Shown here piece by piece: positions 42,948-52,866 of a DNA stretch of 64,000 nucleotides. A program made the position numbers and the translations under genes. The stretch spans positions 12,764,290-12,828,289 of the forward strand of contig OY744609.1 of NCBI GenBank assembly GCA_963556255.1. Reading direction: 5' to 3'. Positions within the stretch are counted from its first letter, which is position 1. Every line of letters begins with the position of its first letter. This stretch comes from Allolobophora icterica (lineage: Eukaryota; Annelida; Clitellata; Crassiclitellata; Lumbricidae). Below the pieces are notes generated by a model, which had not been told where the DNA came from, made no database searches, and saw only the letters and a list, made by a program, of their open reading frames with translations.

Positions 42948-44789
42948 GCGACATAATAGTGAGGACGATAGCTTCGTGCATTGTTCAAACTGTGGATAAA
43001 AGCAACAAACTTTTTTGTCTTCAAGAAAAACATATTTTAAGACTTTTCAGCTAGCTGCATCACTTAATTCAACCGGAAACGTAACTAAAAAAATTATTTA
43101 AAATGTGCCATAAATGCGTTACTTTTGGTATTAGTTCGACCATTTGTGCGGATTTTTGGGCTATAAAGGGCTATGTTTTAGGCGACAGCTAGAATTTCTT
43201 GTCAATCTATTTTATTATCGGCTATCGTAAATCAAGGATTGTTTTAACATATTTCACTTGTAAATTGTGCAAAAAGCGTCTATTTTCTTGCTTGGATATA
43301 GCAGACTGCATGTATTTGGATTTATTTGTTCGGTAGGTCAGAATTAAATTACAAGCTGCGTTTTTATCAATGTTACTTACTGCGGTTTGTCAGCGCGCTT
43401 GTGAATAAACACGAATACATGTATATATTATTATTATTAATCGGGGCCCAAATTTTCGGGTGCGTAGCGAATCCCCGAAACCCCAGTTGGGCGTATTAAA
43501 ACTGCATATAATTGATTTTATTTGTCCGGTAGGTCAGAATTAAATTATTTTCGGGAATTCACGAAAAATGATTTCTGCCGGATCCCAAATCTATTTTCTA
43601 AATTAAAACAAAATTATGCATGCAAATCTAACCTCGAGATATTTTCGAATATACTATTAAGGACATTGGCCGAATAGTCTTTACTAATTTTCAGGATTGG
43701 AACTCTTGGTAGAAAATTTATTTTCGGGAATTCGGTCATACTAGCATTTCATCACTTTTGGAGATTCAGTTAGACACTAGCTTTTCCAGCTAGTGATCTG
43801 TACTTGCCAAATAAATTCTGTGTGCACAGTATGTGTTGTGCAGGAATGAAAGATGTGAGAAACTGCAGTGTCCAGCTAATTCAATTGGTGTGAACAAAAG
43901 TGATGGATACAAGGCTTTAGTCACAGTAGCTGTCGCTAAAGACTTGTAAAAAACAAAAAGGTATGTTTGCTAATTTTATGCTACATATCAAGTCCATTGG
44001 CATTTAGACATTTTGGCATAAGCTTGGAACAGTATACCATCACCGGCATTCTGTCATGTCCAAAACACTGTCAAAAGCCTTTGGAGGCTTTTCGACTGAA
44101 TAAAACTAGATGGTTTAAATCTTGTTCTAAATTTAGTGCAAAGGAATGCATCGCAAATGTCAGATAGACCATTTAGGCAATGATGCTTTAACAAGTTCAG
44201 TGAATAAATGCAAATGGACTTGGTATGACATCAGTTGCATAAAATTACCAGGTATATCTTTTTGGTTTCTTCTCTGAGACTCTGACATGCCAGCAGGTCT
44301 GCAAGGTTTGCACGACGTATTGTCACTTGAGCCTGGCAGTGGAGTCAAGGAATGTGTCGTGTGTCCATCAGATGACTGACTTCTTGCAAACTTACCACAA
44401 GTGACATGGTAACCTTTGCGGCTAAATATTACTGTAGTTGCCTAGCACAGTTACACAACTGTAGACATTCATTTGAGCGTGAGCACTGAGCAGTACAATC
44501 TATTGTCCATGAACTTTCTGTTTTGTTGATGTAATACATGGTGTTGTCTTTGTTCAGCTAATAGCTTATATAAATGGTGTGATCTGTAAGTAATATTTGA
44601 CAAATTTTCAAGCTTGTTAATCTCAAAACATGTATGTTGACTGGTTGCAGTAAGTCGAGGGGCAAACTGCCAGTACATACAACCTTCTGATCAGTGTCTG
44701 TCGTTTGAATCTGGGCATGAAAAGCAATGTTCTGAACCTAAGCTATTTTCATTTTGGTCACTTGCTCAGAAATTTGAATTTTTTTTTAT

Positions 44790-47147
44790 TGTTTTTAGGT
44801 TTGTGTCTGGATCGAACCTGTGCACACCACCATTGTTTCATACATTCACTGACTGCGATACTGTATCGGCATTGTTGGCCGTGGCAAAAAGACTTGTTCG
44901 AAAACTTGGATGTTACGGAAGTCTTCGACAAGTTCGCTTAATTGCCTCACATCATTTCTGATACCTAATCAACTATATACTGGACCACTTTACCGTTCGT
45001 TCTGTGAACTCTGCTTGGAGAAAACTGTTTATATACAAAGTAGAACCATTGTGAATATTCCATCAACTCAAGATGCACTTGTGCAGCACAATGAATGTGC
45101 CATGTATCAGCCTGGGTATTTTTGGAGCAGGCATTAGTCACACTGCCTGTGTTACCAAATCCTGCTGATTGAGGATGGTTGTGAATTGCATCAACCATGG
45201 TGTAGAACTGCCCACTAGTTTATACTGGATATGGTATGGTACCGGAAGCCAGTGAGCAACGGTGTAATGTGATCATACTTCCAGCGGCCGCAAAGTAATC
45301 ACTCTTCAGCATTGAAGACCAACTGGAGCCTGTCCAGTAGATATCCTGGCGCTCCAGCCAGCAAGCTGCTGCAGCGGTCAACTAGGACTACCTTGAAACT
45401 ATGAAGCGCTGTTTTCGCTACATTGAATGTAAGCAACTGCAGACAGCTCTTGATTAATCTCAACTGTCGAAAGCATTTACCAACCACTTTCCGACATGTC
45501 GAGCCATTGTAAGATCTGCTTCGAAAACTGCCCCGTGGTCACAAACAGCCACCAATGGTTGTAGCAGTCCTCCTCGAACATGCAATGGATCTGTACTAAG
45601 TCAGCGAAGCCTTTTGTTTGTGGCTCACAACAAGGAAATTGGTCTTGCCAGGATTCATTTGAAGGTGTCTCATCCAGACACAATACAATGACTGTCTATG
45701 CCTTTCAAAAGTTGTTTTTCAGCACATCATAATCCTGTTTCCAGGGGTACAGTATGTCAAGTACTTTAGTGATGGTGCTGCATACCAGTAAAAAAAACAA
45801 AAATTTCACCAATGTATGCAACCAAAGAAGACTGGAGTACATGAAGAGTGGCATTTCTTTACAACCGGCCAGTGTTTGAGTTGGTGGAACTCTCAATTTC
45901 TTGCTATCAGAACCAGCTTACAGCACAACACTGATAAAGTTGGTCACTCCAGAGCAACTTTATCAAAGGACTTGTGCAATCAATTCAGGAATAAAATTTC
46001 ATGCAGCCTGAAGGTCCCACAAAGTTGTACTCATGGCCAAAACGCCAGGATGAGTGCTGGATTCCAGTTAACCATTTCATTTCCTTTTACCATTGAGGAC
46101 TTGGTTGTTATTACTTGGAGTCAGCATAAACTTGATCAGACAACCGACAGGCAGATTGAAAACTCTTAACAGAGAAACACTATAACTGACATTACACATG
46201 GCAGTTTTACTGTGGGGGGATACTTAGGGGCTTGTAGCCCTCTAGCTGGATAGTTAGCCCCCTAGCTTTTCTTAGCCTCTATATACATTTTAGCCCCCCG
46301 TTTAACATTTAGTTATCCATACATTGCCTACAATGTTTGTTGGTTACAACACCTCCTAATCTCCTAATGCTTAATTCTCATTAGATCAACTGACTTTTTA
46401 GCCCCCCTTCAGTCCAAAACTAGAACCGCCACTGACATTATATTGCCACAGTGATAGAAATAACTGACAGAATATATGACATTAAATTGCCAGTGATACA
46501 AAATAGAAATCAAATGCTTCGTAAAAATTGTAGTGCTAGCCTGTATTTCTTTTTAGAATTTAAAAAGTTCCCAAATGTAAAAACAATGTTTTTCAACTGG
46601 ATTTCATGATGGTGCATCAAAGAAGCAAAATGATATAAGTATCATGGTAAAGTACTCTCTTCAAGTCCTTTGTAATAGTGTGCAACACATTACTTTGCTA
46701 CCTATCCCACATGACCATATTTCAATCGGAAATTGACCTACCTTTCCTAGGTTCAGTTTTCAAGATGGCCTAACACATTCAGTTATTAGTTAAGATACCT
46801 TAGAATTCACTAGATCATTCACCAAAGTCACATACATCTGGAACTTTATATTTAGTACCAGCCAACCAGTGGTTGCTCACATATCCATATTCATATGGTA
46901 AAAATGTAGAAAATGCCATTTTCAAGCTATCTTCCACACGTTGATGCTCCAACACCAGCGTCATCAGGATGGGGTGTGGATGAAGAAGGTGTGGTCTGCA
47001 ATTGGTCCTGTGCCACAGTCATGTCTAGAGTTTGTGTACTGTAAATCATGTAAAGTTGATAAGTGTAGTAACAAGCGCTGCTGCTGTCAAAGTGAAAACT
47101 TGCCATGTACACTTATGTGCAATTGCATTGACTGCAGTAAAGCTTGA
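44790..47147 (+). pseudogene. Decayed gene with DCDTVSA motif and C-terminal CXC cysteine cluster
   Basis: At 44,835-44,945 three overlapping frames give, in order, FTDCDTVSALL, then GRGKKT, then FENLDVTEVFDKFA: two frameshifts within one conserved block. At 46,941-47,147 an ORF ends with a cluster of regularly spaced Cys (YCKSCKVDKCSNKRCCC...CTLMCNCIDC), resembling a CXC (tesmin/TSO1-like) zinc-binding domain, preceded by IGPVPQSCLEFV. Proteins combining a GCDTVSA-type motif with a terminal CXC cluster form large multicopy families in invertebrates. The region between the two blocks is degraded. Confidence 0.6.
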
Positions 47148-47334
47148 AGCGGCTCTAGTCTATATCAGCCAAGTCATGAAACACAAATATTGCACAAGTA
47201 ATGTATAAAATCGTTATACTGCAAGCACAGGCTGTTAAAATGTCATGTAAATAATGACAGTTAAACTGCAATAACGTCAGTGCCACATATAGAATGTTAC
47301 ATGGTATTCTTTGACCAAGAAAACACTACTCCAG

Positions 47335-47990
47335 ACTGGCCGCCATTTTGTTTTTTGGAAGTGCTACATATGTGTCTTTAGTTCCATTGCATTCCTTGAC
47401 CCAGAAAATGTTAATTTAGACTATAACATCATGTTTCCATCACATACATGACTTTACTTACAGCCGTTTGAAGATACTTGGCCGCCATTTTGGCCGCCAT
47501 TTTGTTTTTTGGCAGTGCTACATATGTGTCTTTAGTTCCATCGCATTCCTTGACCCAGGAAATGTTAATTTAGTCTATAAAATCATGTTTTCATCACATA
47601 CATGACTTTACTTACAGCCGTTTGAAGATACTTGGCCGCCATTTTGTCCGCCATTTTGTTTTTTGGACAGTCCTACATATGTATCTTTAGTTCCATCGCA
47701 TTCCTTGACCCAGAAAATGTTAATTTATACTCTAAAATTGTGTTTTTATCACATACATGACTACTTATAGCATTTGAAGATATGTGGCTGCCAGTTTTTC
47801 CGCCATTTTGTTTTTTTTGGCATTGTTAAACGGTTTTGTTTTCAGGAATGAAGCATTCCTTCACCCCGAAAAGGTTAATTTAGACTCTAAAATCCTGTTT
47901 GCATGACATACATGACTTCACCTATAGCCATTTGAAGATATTGGCCACCATTTTGGCCGCCATCTTGTTTTTCCATGCAGCCGCTAAAAA
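47335..47990. repeat. ~155-bp tandem array, about 4.5 copies
   Basis: The unit begins GGCCGCCATTTTGTTTTTTGG and contains TCTTTAGTTCCAT, CCTTGACCCAGAAAATG, ATCACATACATGACTT and CCGTTTGAAGATA. Copies diverge rightward. It lies just inside the right inverted repeat. Confidence 0.9.
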
Positions 47991-48299
47991 TCCAGCTTGC
48001 TAACCGCGATTTTCGTTTTCAGCAGGGTCAAATTAGTCTAGAAACACCTGCTAGGAAATTGTTACATAATTTTGAGATTCCAAGCCTACACTAATAATGC
48101 TGTGCGTCAACGCTAGAACATGTGCATTTTTAGCCTATTTTCGATCATCTTTTTTATTATGTTCCCGACTGAATTAAGTGATGCAGCTAGCTGAAAAGTT
48201 TTAAAATATTGTTTTCTTGAAGCTATAAAAGTTTGTTGCTTTTATCCACAAGATGAACAATGCACTGCCTTTTTGGACCTTAGCCTCCTCACTATAATG

Positions 48300-48870
48300 C
48301 ATCAGCGGCCGATGCGTAAAATGTTAGCGCTAGCGTGATATTAAAATAGCCAATATTTAAGTTTTAGCTTATGTTTTCCATCTTAACGATTTAAATTATT
48401 ATTTAGAATAATATTAGACGCCTTCCGGTCTAATATTTAATTCCTAGAGCTAGGGCGACGCTTAGTATAATAGTTAGATTTCTATATTTTAGACACCCGT
48501 ATTTGAAACGGTGTATATGGGCTAGTATATAAGTATGGAGGCCCGAATATATTTTACGTGCGAGACCATAGCATGCAGATAGATGCATAGAGGCTGCCAC
48601 ACGGTGCATTGCTTATATTGTAGAGCGGCGTTACTGCGCTCTACATGTACAGCGACACGGTGCTTAAGTGTCGTTGGTTACCGGTTCGGTTACGAATGAT
48701 TTTACGGACACGGCGTCCGGTACAAGGCTAATCAGTGCGCTCCCGAGTGACAGCCGCTCCAAACGCGGTCTGACCAGTGCTGGCAAAACGCCGATCCAAC
48801 GGAGTAAGGGCCCGCTCTGTTGTAGATCGCGAGCAGTACCGAGTCTGATCATGGAAGGCTGAGTAAACCT
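48300..48870. other. Unassigned, possibly terminal repeat of the Polinton
   Basis: A/T-rich sequence (48,340-48,560) passing to CpG-rich sequence with ACACGGTGC repeated at 48,600 and 48,655. No gene. It could be the start of the Polinton terminal repeat. Confidence 0.35.
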
Positions 48871-49455
48871 CGGGGAAAGACCGATCGTGAGAGATAAAGG
48901 CTCACAGGTCTGTGTCGGTAAAGTCCGGGGAAGGCGACCCCGGCGGTTCCGTTCGATAGAAAGACGGGGAAGGACCCCGCAGATAAACAGGTCTGTGTCA
49001 AAAGACGGGGAAGCAGACCCCGTAGATGTTCGTTTCGATATATACTGGAAAGACCGATGGATGTCTGGTTTGATATATACGGGAGAAAGACCGATAGTGA
49101 GAAATAAAGGCTCACAGGTCTGTGTCGGTAAAGTCCGGGGAAGGCGACCCCGGCGGTTCCGTTCGATAGATAGATGGGAAAGGTCCCGTCGGTGTCCGGT
49201 TCGCTGGTGACTGTTCGATAGTCCGGGGAAAGACCCCGGCGGTTCCGTTCGATAAAGACTGGGAAGCAGCCCCAGTCGGTGGCCGTTCGACAAAGACGGG
49301 AAAAGCTCCCGTGAGGTGACATTTCGATACATGGGCAAGGACCCGGTGTTGACCGTCAGAGATACACGGACAGAAACCCAGCTGTTGACAGTCAGAGATA
49401 CACGGGCAAAGACCCGGTGGTACCCGTCAGAGATACACGGGCAAAGACCCGGAGA
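48871..49455. repeat. Array of about 11 short hairpins with co-varying stems
   Basis: Repeated units (~35-60 bp) contain perfect or near-perfect hairpins around purine-rich loops: 48,925-48,943 (CCGGGG arm), 48,965-48,979 (CGGGG), 49,005-49,023 (ACGGGG), 49,135-49,153 (CCGGGG), 49,173-49,190 (GATGGG with one G-T pair), 49,223-49,239 (CCGGGG), 49,257-49,277 (GACTGGG), 49,296-49,312 (ACGGG), then three CGGGCAAAGACCCGG-like copies to 49,455. Between them lie TTCGATA and CGGTTCCGTTCGATA words. Longer reading frames here are by-products. Confidence 0.8.
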
Positions 49456-49560
49456 TACGCGAGTAGTAGAAAATTACGGCGTCTGGACCAACCACGCTGA
49501 ATAACCACGTTTTTCATGCAATAACCACGTTTTTCATTACATGTCACATGACATGTCATG

Positions 49561-49659
49561 ACTCATTACGAAACTATGGGAATTTCCCACAGTTTCGATC
49601 ACGCGCCGCTGACTCATCGCGAAACTACCGGAAATCCCCGCAGTATCGATCACGCGCCT
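49561..49659. repeat. Two ~48-bp palindromic repeats
   Basis: Copy 1 (49,561-49,607) holds a near-perfect palindrome at 49,569-49,597, with arms CGAAACT-A-TGGGAA and TTCCCA-C-AGTTTCG. Copy 2 (49,612-49,659) is a diverged relative (GAAACTACCGGAAATCCCCG). Both end in TCGATCACGCGCC. They lie just beyond the 3' end of the integrase gene. Confidence 0.78.
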
Positions 49660-49721
49660 ACGTGTCATTTGACGATTACGCGGGCTGGGAATAACCGGTA
49701 GTATCTAGTACAACATCCTGA

Positions 49722-50693
49722 TTACAGATTAATCAAGTCATCGTTATCGACCCAAGAATTAAACGAGTCCGGGTATCCTAACCACTTTACGAGAGATTTC
49801 TTCCCGCGTTTTCTAATCACTTTTTCGATCCTATATATTTCTTGGGTAGTCTTTTGCAACTCTTGTTCGTAGAAAGTGCCTACTATTTCTTCGCCGTTGT
49901 AATCGGTTATCTTATACGTCGGAGGATCTGTATATCGAACGCTAGATATAGTAAACGTCTCTTCGGTCCACCTAGGCGTATATCCTTTTTCGAACGTAGT
50001 CTTTTTCTTTGAAATTCTAACTCTGTCGCCGACTGAAAATTTAGGTCTAACGGGTTCGGGGTATATACCTCCGTATAAATTTAACCATACGGTTCTTTCA
50101 TTTACTTTCATACTCGCTTTAGTAGGCGTCATTTTTATAGAACCGTGCCTGGTGTTGTTGTAATTACTGACCATTCCGTCTAAAACGTCTATATATCTTC
50201 TAGTAGAATTAGCCGAAAAATACTTGAACATCTTCTCTTTCATCGTCCTATTCCATCTCTCGACGACGCACGATTTCTCTTCGTTCTCGGTGGAATATAA
50301 ATCGATGAGTTCTCGCACGTTTTTATTGTAAAATTCTTTTCCTTTGTCTACCCAAAGCTTCTCGGGTTTTCGTCCACCACTCGCGAATATCTTCGTTAAA
50401 GCATCGGCAACGGATTTTCCGCTTTTATCTTTCAACGGTACTATCCACCCGTATTTCGAAAATACATCTATTACCGTCAACAAGTATTTCACCCCGTCGT
50501 TGAATTCCGCGAATGCCTGCATGTCCGCCAGATCGGCAGCCCAAATTTCGTCGATACCTTTAACGTAGACTTTTCTTTTTCGAAAATGTCTCGTTACGGG
50601 TCTATGTAATTCTTCCGCGAGTTCGTCGCTCCATTTCGGCGTTATAGGTTCCACCCGACTGTTTTCACTACAATTTTGGAGTTTTTTGAATTA
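49722..50693 (-). CDS. Polinton integrase (rve, DDE) with C-terminal chromodomain
   Basis: The open frame runs from just after a TAA at 50,691-50,693 to the stop at 49,722. Catalytic residues are seen in WAADLADM, KLWVDKG and VVERWNR (D41, D103 and E132 counting from the GTG at 50,654). The last ~40 residues (YRIEKVIRKR...VKWLGYP...SWVDNDDL) form a chromodomain, which usually targets integration to marked chromatin. There is no ATG between the upstream stop and the catalytic core. The first ATG is inside the core (DMQAF), so the protein is probably made from the overlapping upstream PLA2-like frame by -1 frameshifting at 50,681-50,687, or from a non-AUG start. The N-terminal HHCC zinc domain of retroviral-type integrases is absent here. 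Confidence 0.93.
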
Positions 50694-51199
50694 ACGCCTA
50701 AACCTAGTTTCGATTTAGTAGCTAATATTGGTTTAACTATAGATCTTTCGACTCGTTCCCGGATAGTAGGATTGGGAATATTATTTAATTCGTTTAGCAT
50801 CTGTCTGTCGGCGACATTCCTAGCAGCGACGTCGGTGTGTCGATCGTAAGCCAAATCGTGATTATACGCGGCGTCGTCGACTCTGTCTACGGGTTTAGAC
50901 CAAGGTTTAGGAGTCCCGTCGGGATTCAGTCTTAAATCTAATCTAGTACCGGGGCCGGTAAACGAATGTCCTGGAAGATGCATCTCGCCGGGATACTTAG
51001 CCCAAGGTAACTTTATGTTACTAGTAATCGAATTTAACGAACTGACTAGATCTCCCCCTTTTTTAGTAGTGGAAACGAATTGAGTTTTAGTTTTTCCGCA
51101 TACGACGCATACGCCTCTTAGCATAGGTCTTCCATTCTTCGTTACGACGTCTCGTATATCTTTAGTTTTGGTCTGCTTTTTACACTTTACGCAATACAT
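50642..51199 (-). CDS. Zinc-ribbon plus phospholipase A2-like protein
   Basis: 185 residues from ATG at 51,199 to TAA at 50,642. The N-terminus has a CxxC...CxxC zinc ribbon (C3, C6, C31, C34). Residues ~70-125 show a PLA2-like pattern as in parvoviral VP1 unique regions: calcium-loop-like GPG (82-84) and the catalytic His-Asp pair in AAYNHDLAYD (H114, D115). Such domains help a virion breach a membrane during entry in other viruses; that role here is inferred. The gene is divergent from the ATPase gene with only 35 bp between starts. Its 3' end overlaps the integrase frame by about 49 nt, and a slippery A AAA AAC lies within the overlap. Confidence 0.85.
   Translation of the reverse strand: MYCVKCKKQTKTKDIRDVVTKNGRPMLRGVCVVCGKTKTQFVSTTKKGGDLVSSLNSITSNIKLPWAKYPGEMHLPGHSFTGPGTRLDLRLNPDGTPKPWSKPVDRVDDAAYNHDLAYDRHTDVAARNVADRQMLNELNNIPNPTIRERVERSIVKPILATKSKLGLGVNSKNSKIVVKTVGWNL
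50681..50687 (-). promoter_or_regulatory. Candidate -1 ribosomal frameshift site, A AAA AAC
   Basis: In the PLA2-like frame the codons are TCA AAA AAC, so the heptamer is A_AAA_AAC in the canonical X_XXY_YYZ phase. The -1 frame (integrase) is closed by TAA at 50,691-50,693, immediately before the heptamer, and is open from there to the integrase stop. The zero frame ends at 50,642. No strong stem is obvious 5-9 nt downstream; a 5-bp CGGGT/ACCCG pairing (50,657-50,653 with 50,601-50,597) is the best seen by eye. Confidence 0.65.
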
Positions 51200-51234
51200 G
51201 TTCTTTTTAATACAAATGATTTATATTTAAAACG
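51200..51234. promoter_or_regulatory. 35-bp divergent promoter region
   Basis: A/T-rich spacer (TTTTTAATACAAATGATTTA, then TATTTAAAACG) separating the divergent PLA2-like and ATPase start codons; it must contain initiation signals for both. Confidence 0.5.
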
Positions 51235-52023
51235 ATGGAAGTGAAAGACTTATCGTGGAATGATTTCATATCGAAAAGATTTAATAACCGTCTATTACCT
51301 AGAAGTATAAGAGGTGTGATAGTAGGAAAGTCGGGATGCGGTAAGACGACGTTATTGTTAAACTTACTTTTGAGACCCGGATGGCTAGATTATAACAATT
51401 TACAAGTATTCGGAAAATCTCTATTTCAACCAGAGTACAAAATTCTTGAGAAGGCATTCGAAGAAAAATTACCAAAAGAATCGATCATCGGGCTGTTTGG
51501 CATTCGAGACGAGATAATGAGACGTAATATTTCTCCTGCATGCGTTGTAGAAGAGATGTCGAGAAATTCAAGAGACGAGTCGGATATCGAATGCAGCTTT
51601 TACGAATCCGCAGAAGATGTGCCGGATCCGAGCGAATTAGGCCGAGAAAAGAAGAACTTGATGATTTTTGACGATTTGCAGTTAGAGAAACAGAACAAAT
51701 GCGAATCGTATTATATCAGAGGCAGACATAGTAACGTGGACTGTTTTTACCTCGCACAAAATTATTTCAAATTGCCTAGACAGACTATCAGAGAGAATGC
51801 AAACTTTATTTGCTTATTTCCCCAAGACAGGAAGAACATTACTCATATCTATAACGATCACGTAAGTACGGACATGTCTGTAGAGGAATTCAAAAAACTA
51901 TGCGATGAGTCGTGGAAACAACCGCATCAATTCGTAGTTATCGATTTAACGAACAATAAGAGCAACGGCAAATACCGGCGTGGATTGGATGAATTTTACA
52001 TCCCGAATTTTGATTTAAAATAA
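51235..52023 (+). CDS. FtsK/HerA-type DNA-packaging ATPase
   Basis: 262 residues from ATG at 51,235. Walker A GKSGCGKTT is at residues 31-39 and Walker B-like LMIFDDLQ at about 141-148. The length and early position of Walker A match the A32-like genome-packaging ATPases of Polintons and related double-jelly-roll viruses, which pump DNA into the capsid. It is first in the plus-strand virion block, 17 bp before the minor capsid gene. Confidence 0.92.
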   Translation: MEVKDLSWNDFISKRFNNRLLPRSIRGVIVGKSGCGKTTLLLNLLLRPGWLDYNNLQVFGKSLFQPEYKILEKAFEEKLPKESIIGLFGIRDEIMRRNISPACVVEEMSRNSRDESDIECSFYESAEDVPDPSELGREKKNLMIFDDLQLEKQNKCESYYIRGRHSNVDCFYLAQNYFKLPRQTIRENANFICLFPQDRKNITHIYNDHVSTDMSVEEFKKLCDESWKQPHQFVVIDLTNNKSNGKYRRGLDEFYIPNFDLK

Positions 52024-52040
52024 TATCCTATACTAATAAA

Positions 52041-52832
52041 ATGGAAGGACTTCTTGAAAATATAAAGGAAAACACGGAAAGGATGGCTCGTAACACGGAT
52101 CCTAAATCGTCGTTTTACATTTTGATAAGCAAAAATAAATCGCGAATCGTGACAAAGTTTAATCCGCTGATTCAGCTAGACAAAGGTAAAAAGCACGAAA
52201 TGACTCTAGTTAATCTCGAAACGTACTATTCTTTCCCGAATATCGACGCGACGAACAACAATTTCAGATATTCGGCGGACAATGGAGTATCGTGGTTCGA
52301 TATAGCCGTTCCGGAAGGCTGCTACGAAGTTGCGGATGTAAACGAATATCTACAAAGAATCATGAAGGAGAATGGTCATTACAATACGGCGAATGACGCT
52401 GCCACTATTACGTTGGAACCGAACAGTAATACGTTGAAGAGCGTTTTAAACATTGCGGAGGGTTATCAGGTCGATTTTACCGTCGAAAACTCGATTAGAA
52501 CGGTTCTGGGTTTCGAAAGTCGGGGATATACGAACGGATATAACGAATCGGAGAATATCGTCAATATAATGAACGTCACCAGTTTGAGGGTGACTAGCGA
52601 CGTAATCGGGTCTTCGTACACTAACGGATCAACGGAAAACGTGATTTATTCGTTTTTCCCGAATGTAGGACCGGGTTTTAAGATCATCGAAGTTCCTACT
52701 AATTTAATTTATCTCCCCGTTACGCTAGATACGATCTCGCGAATGGAAACGAAGCTTACCGACCAGAATGGAAAATTAGTCAACCTCAGAGGAGAAGACC
52801 TCGCGATCAGGTTCCACATAAGAGAAGTGTGA
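52041..52832 (+). CDS. Penton-like minor capsid protein
   Basis: 263 residues from ATG at 52,041, preceded by CTAATAAAATG. Beta-rich with no signal peptide, it contains a MTLVNLETYYSFPNI segment, a central region rich in Asn/Thr, and a C-terminal EVPTNLIYLPVTLDTISRM stretch. Size, position next to the packaging ATPase and general composition match the single-jelly-roll vertex (penton) protein of Polintons. The fold is inferred; no catalytic motif is present. Confidence 0.82.
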   Translation: MEGLLENIKENTERMARNTDPKSSFYILISKNKSRIVTKFNPLIQLDKGKKHEMTLVNLETYYSFPNIDATNNNFRYSADNGVSWFDIAVPEGCYEVADVNEYLQRIMKENGHYNTANDAATITLEPNSNTLKSVLNIAEGYQVDFTVENSIRTVLGFESRGYTNGYNESENIVNIMNVTSLRVTSDVIGSSYTNGSTENVIYSFFPNVGPGFKIIEVPTNLIYLPVTLDTISRMETKLTDQNGKLVNLRGEDLAIRFHIREV

Positions 52833-52866
52833 GCATTATTAAAAGTTTAAAAAACTTATATATAAA

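Larger units (their letters stand above)
42948..48296. mobile_element. ~5.3-kb inverted-repeat-bounded element with a decayed CXC-domain gene
   Basis: About 130-180 bp at 42,948-43,130 is repeated inverted at 48,120-48,296. The two arms share ATAGTGAGGA, GTGGATAAAAGCAACAAACTT, CTTCAAGAAAA and CTTTTCAGCTAGCTGCATCACTTAATTCA-type blocks (roughly 80% identity by eye). Between the arms lie a decayed plus-strand gene (44.8-47.15 kb) and a 155-bp satellite-like array (47.3-48.0 kb). Exact ends and target duplication were not resolved. Confidence 0.62.

Noticed and set aside
42812..43054. 80-codon frame starting MAAAPGTKKVACVYE
   Set aside because: Overlaps the left inverted repeat of the 42.9-48.3 kb element, has no recognisable domain and no upstream signal; I cannot support it as a gene.
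48664..49338. A 224-codon minus-strand frame and a 157-codon partner across the hairpin array
   Set aside because: Repetitive translation of the hairpin units in more than one frame; stem co-variation explains the sequence better than coding.
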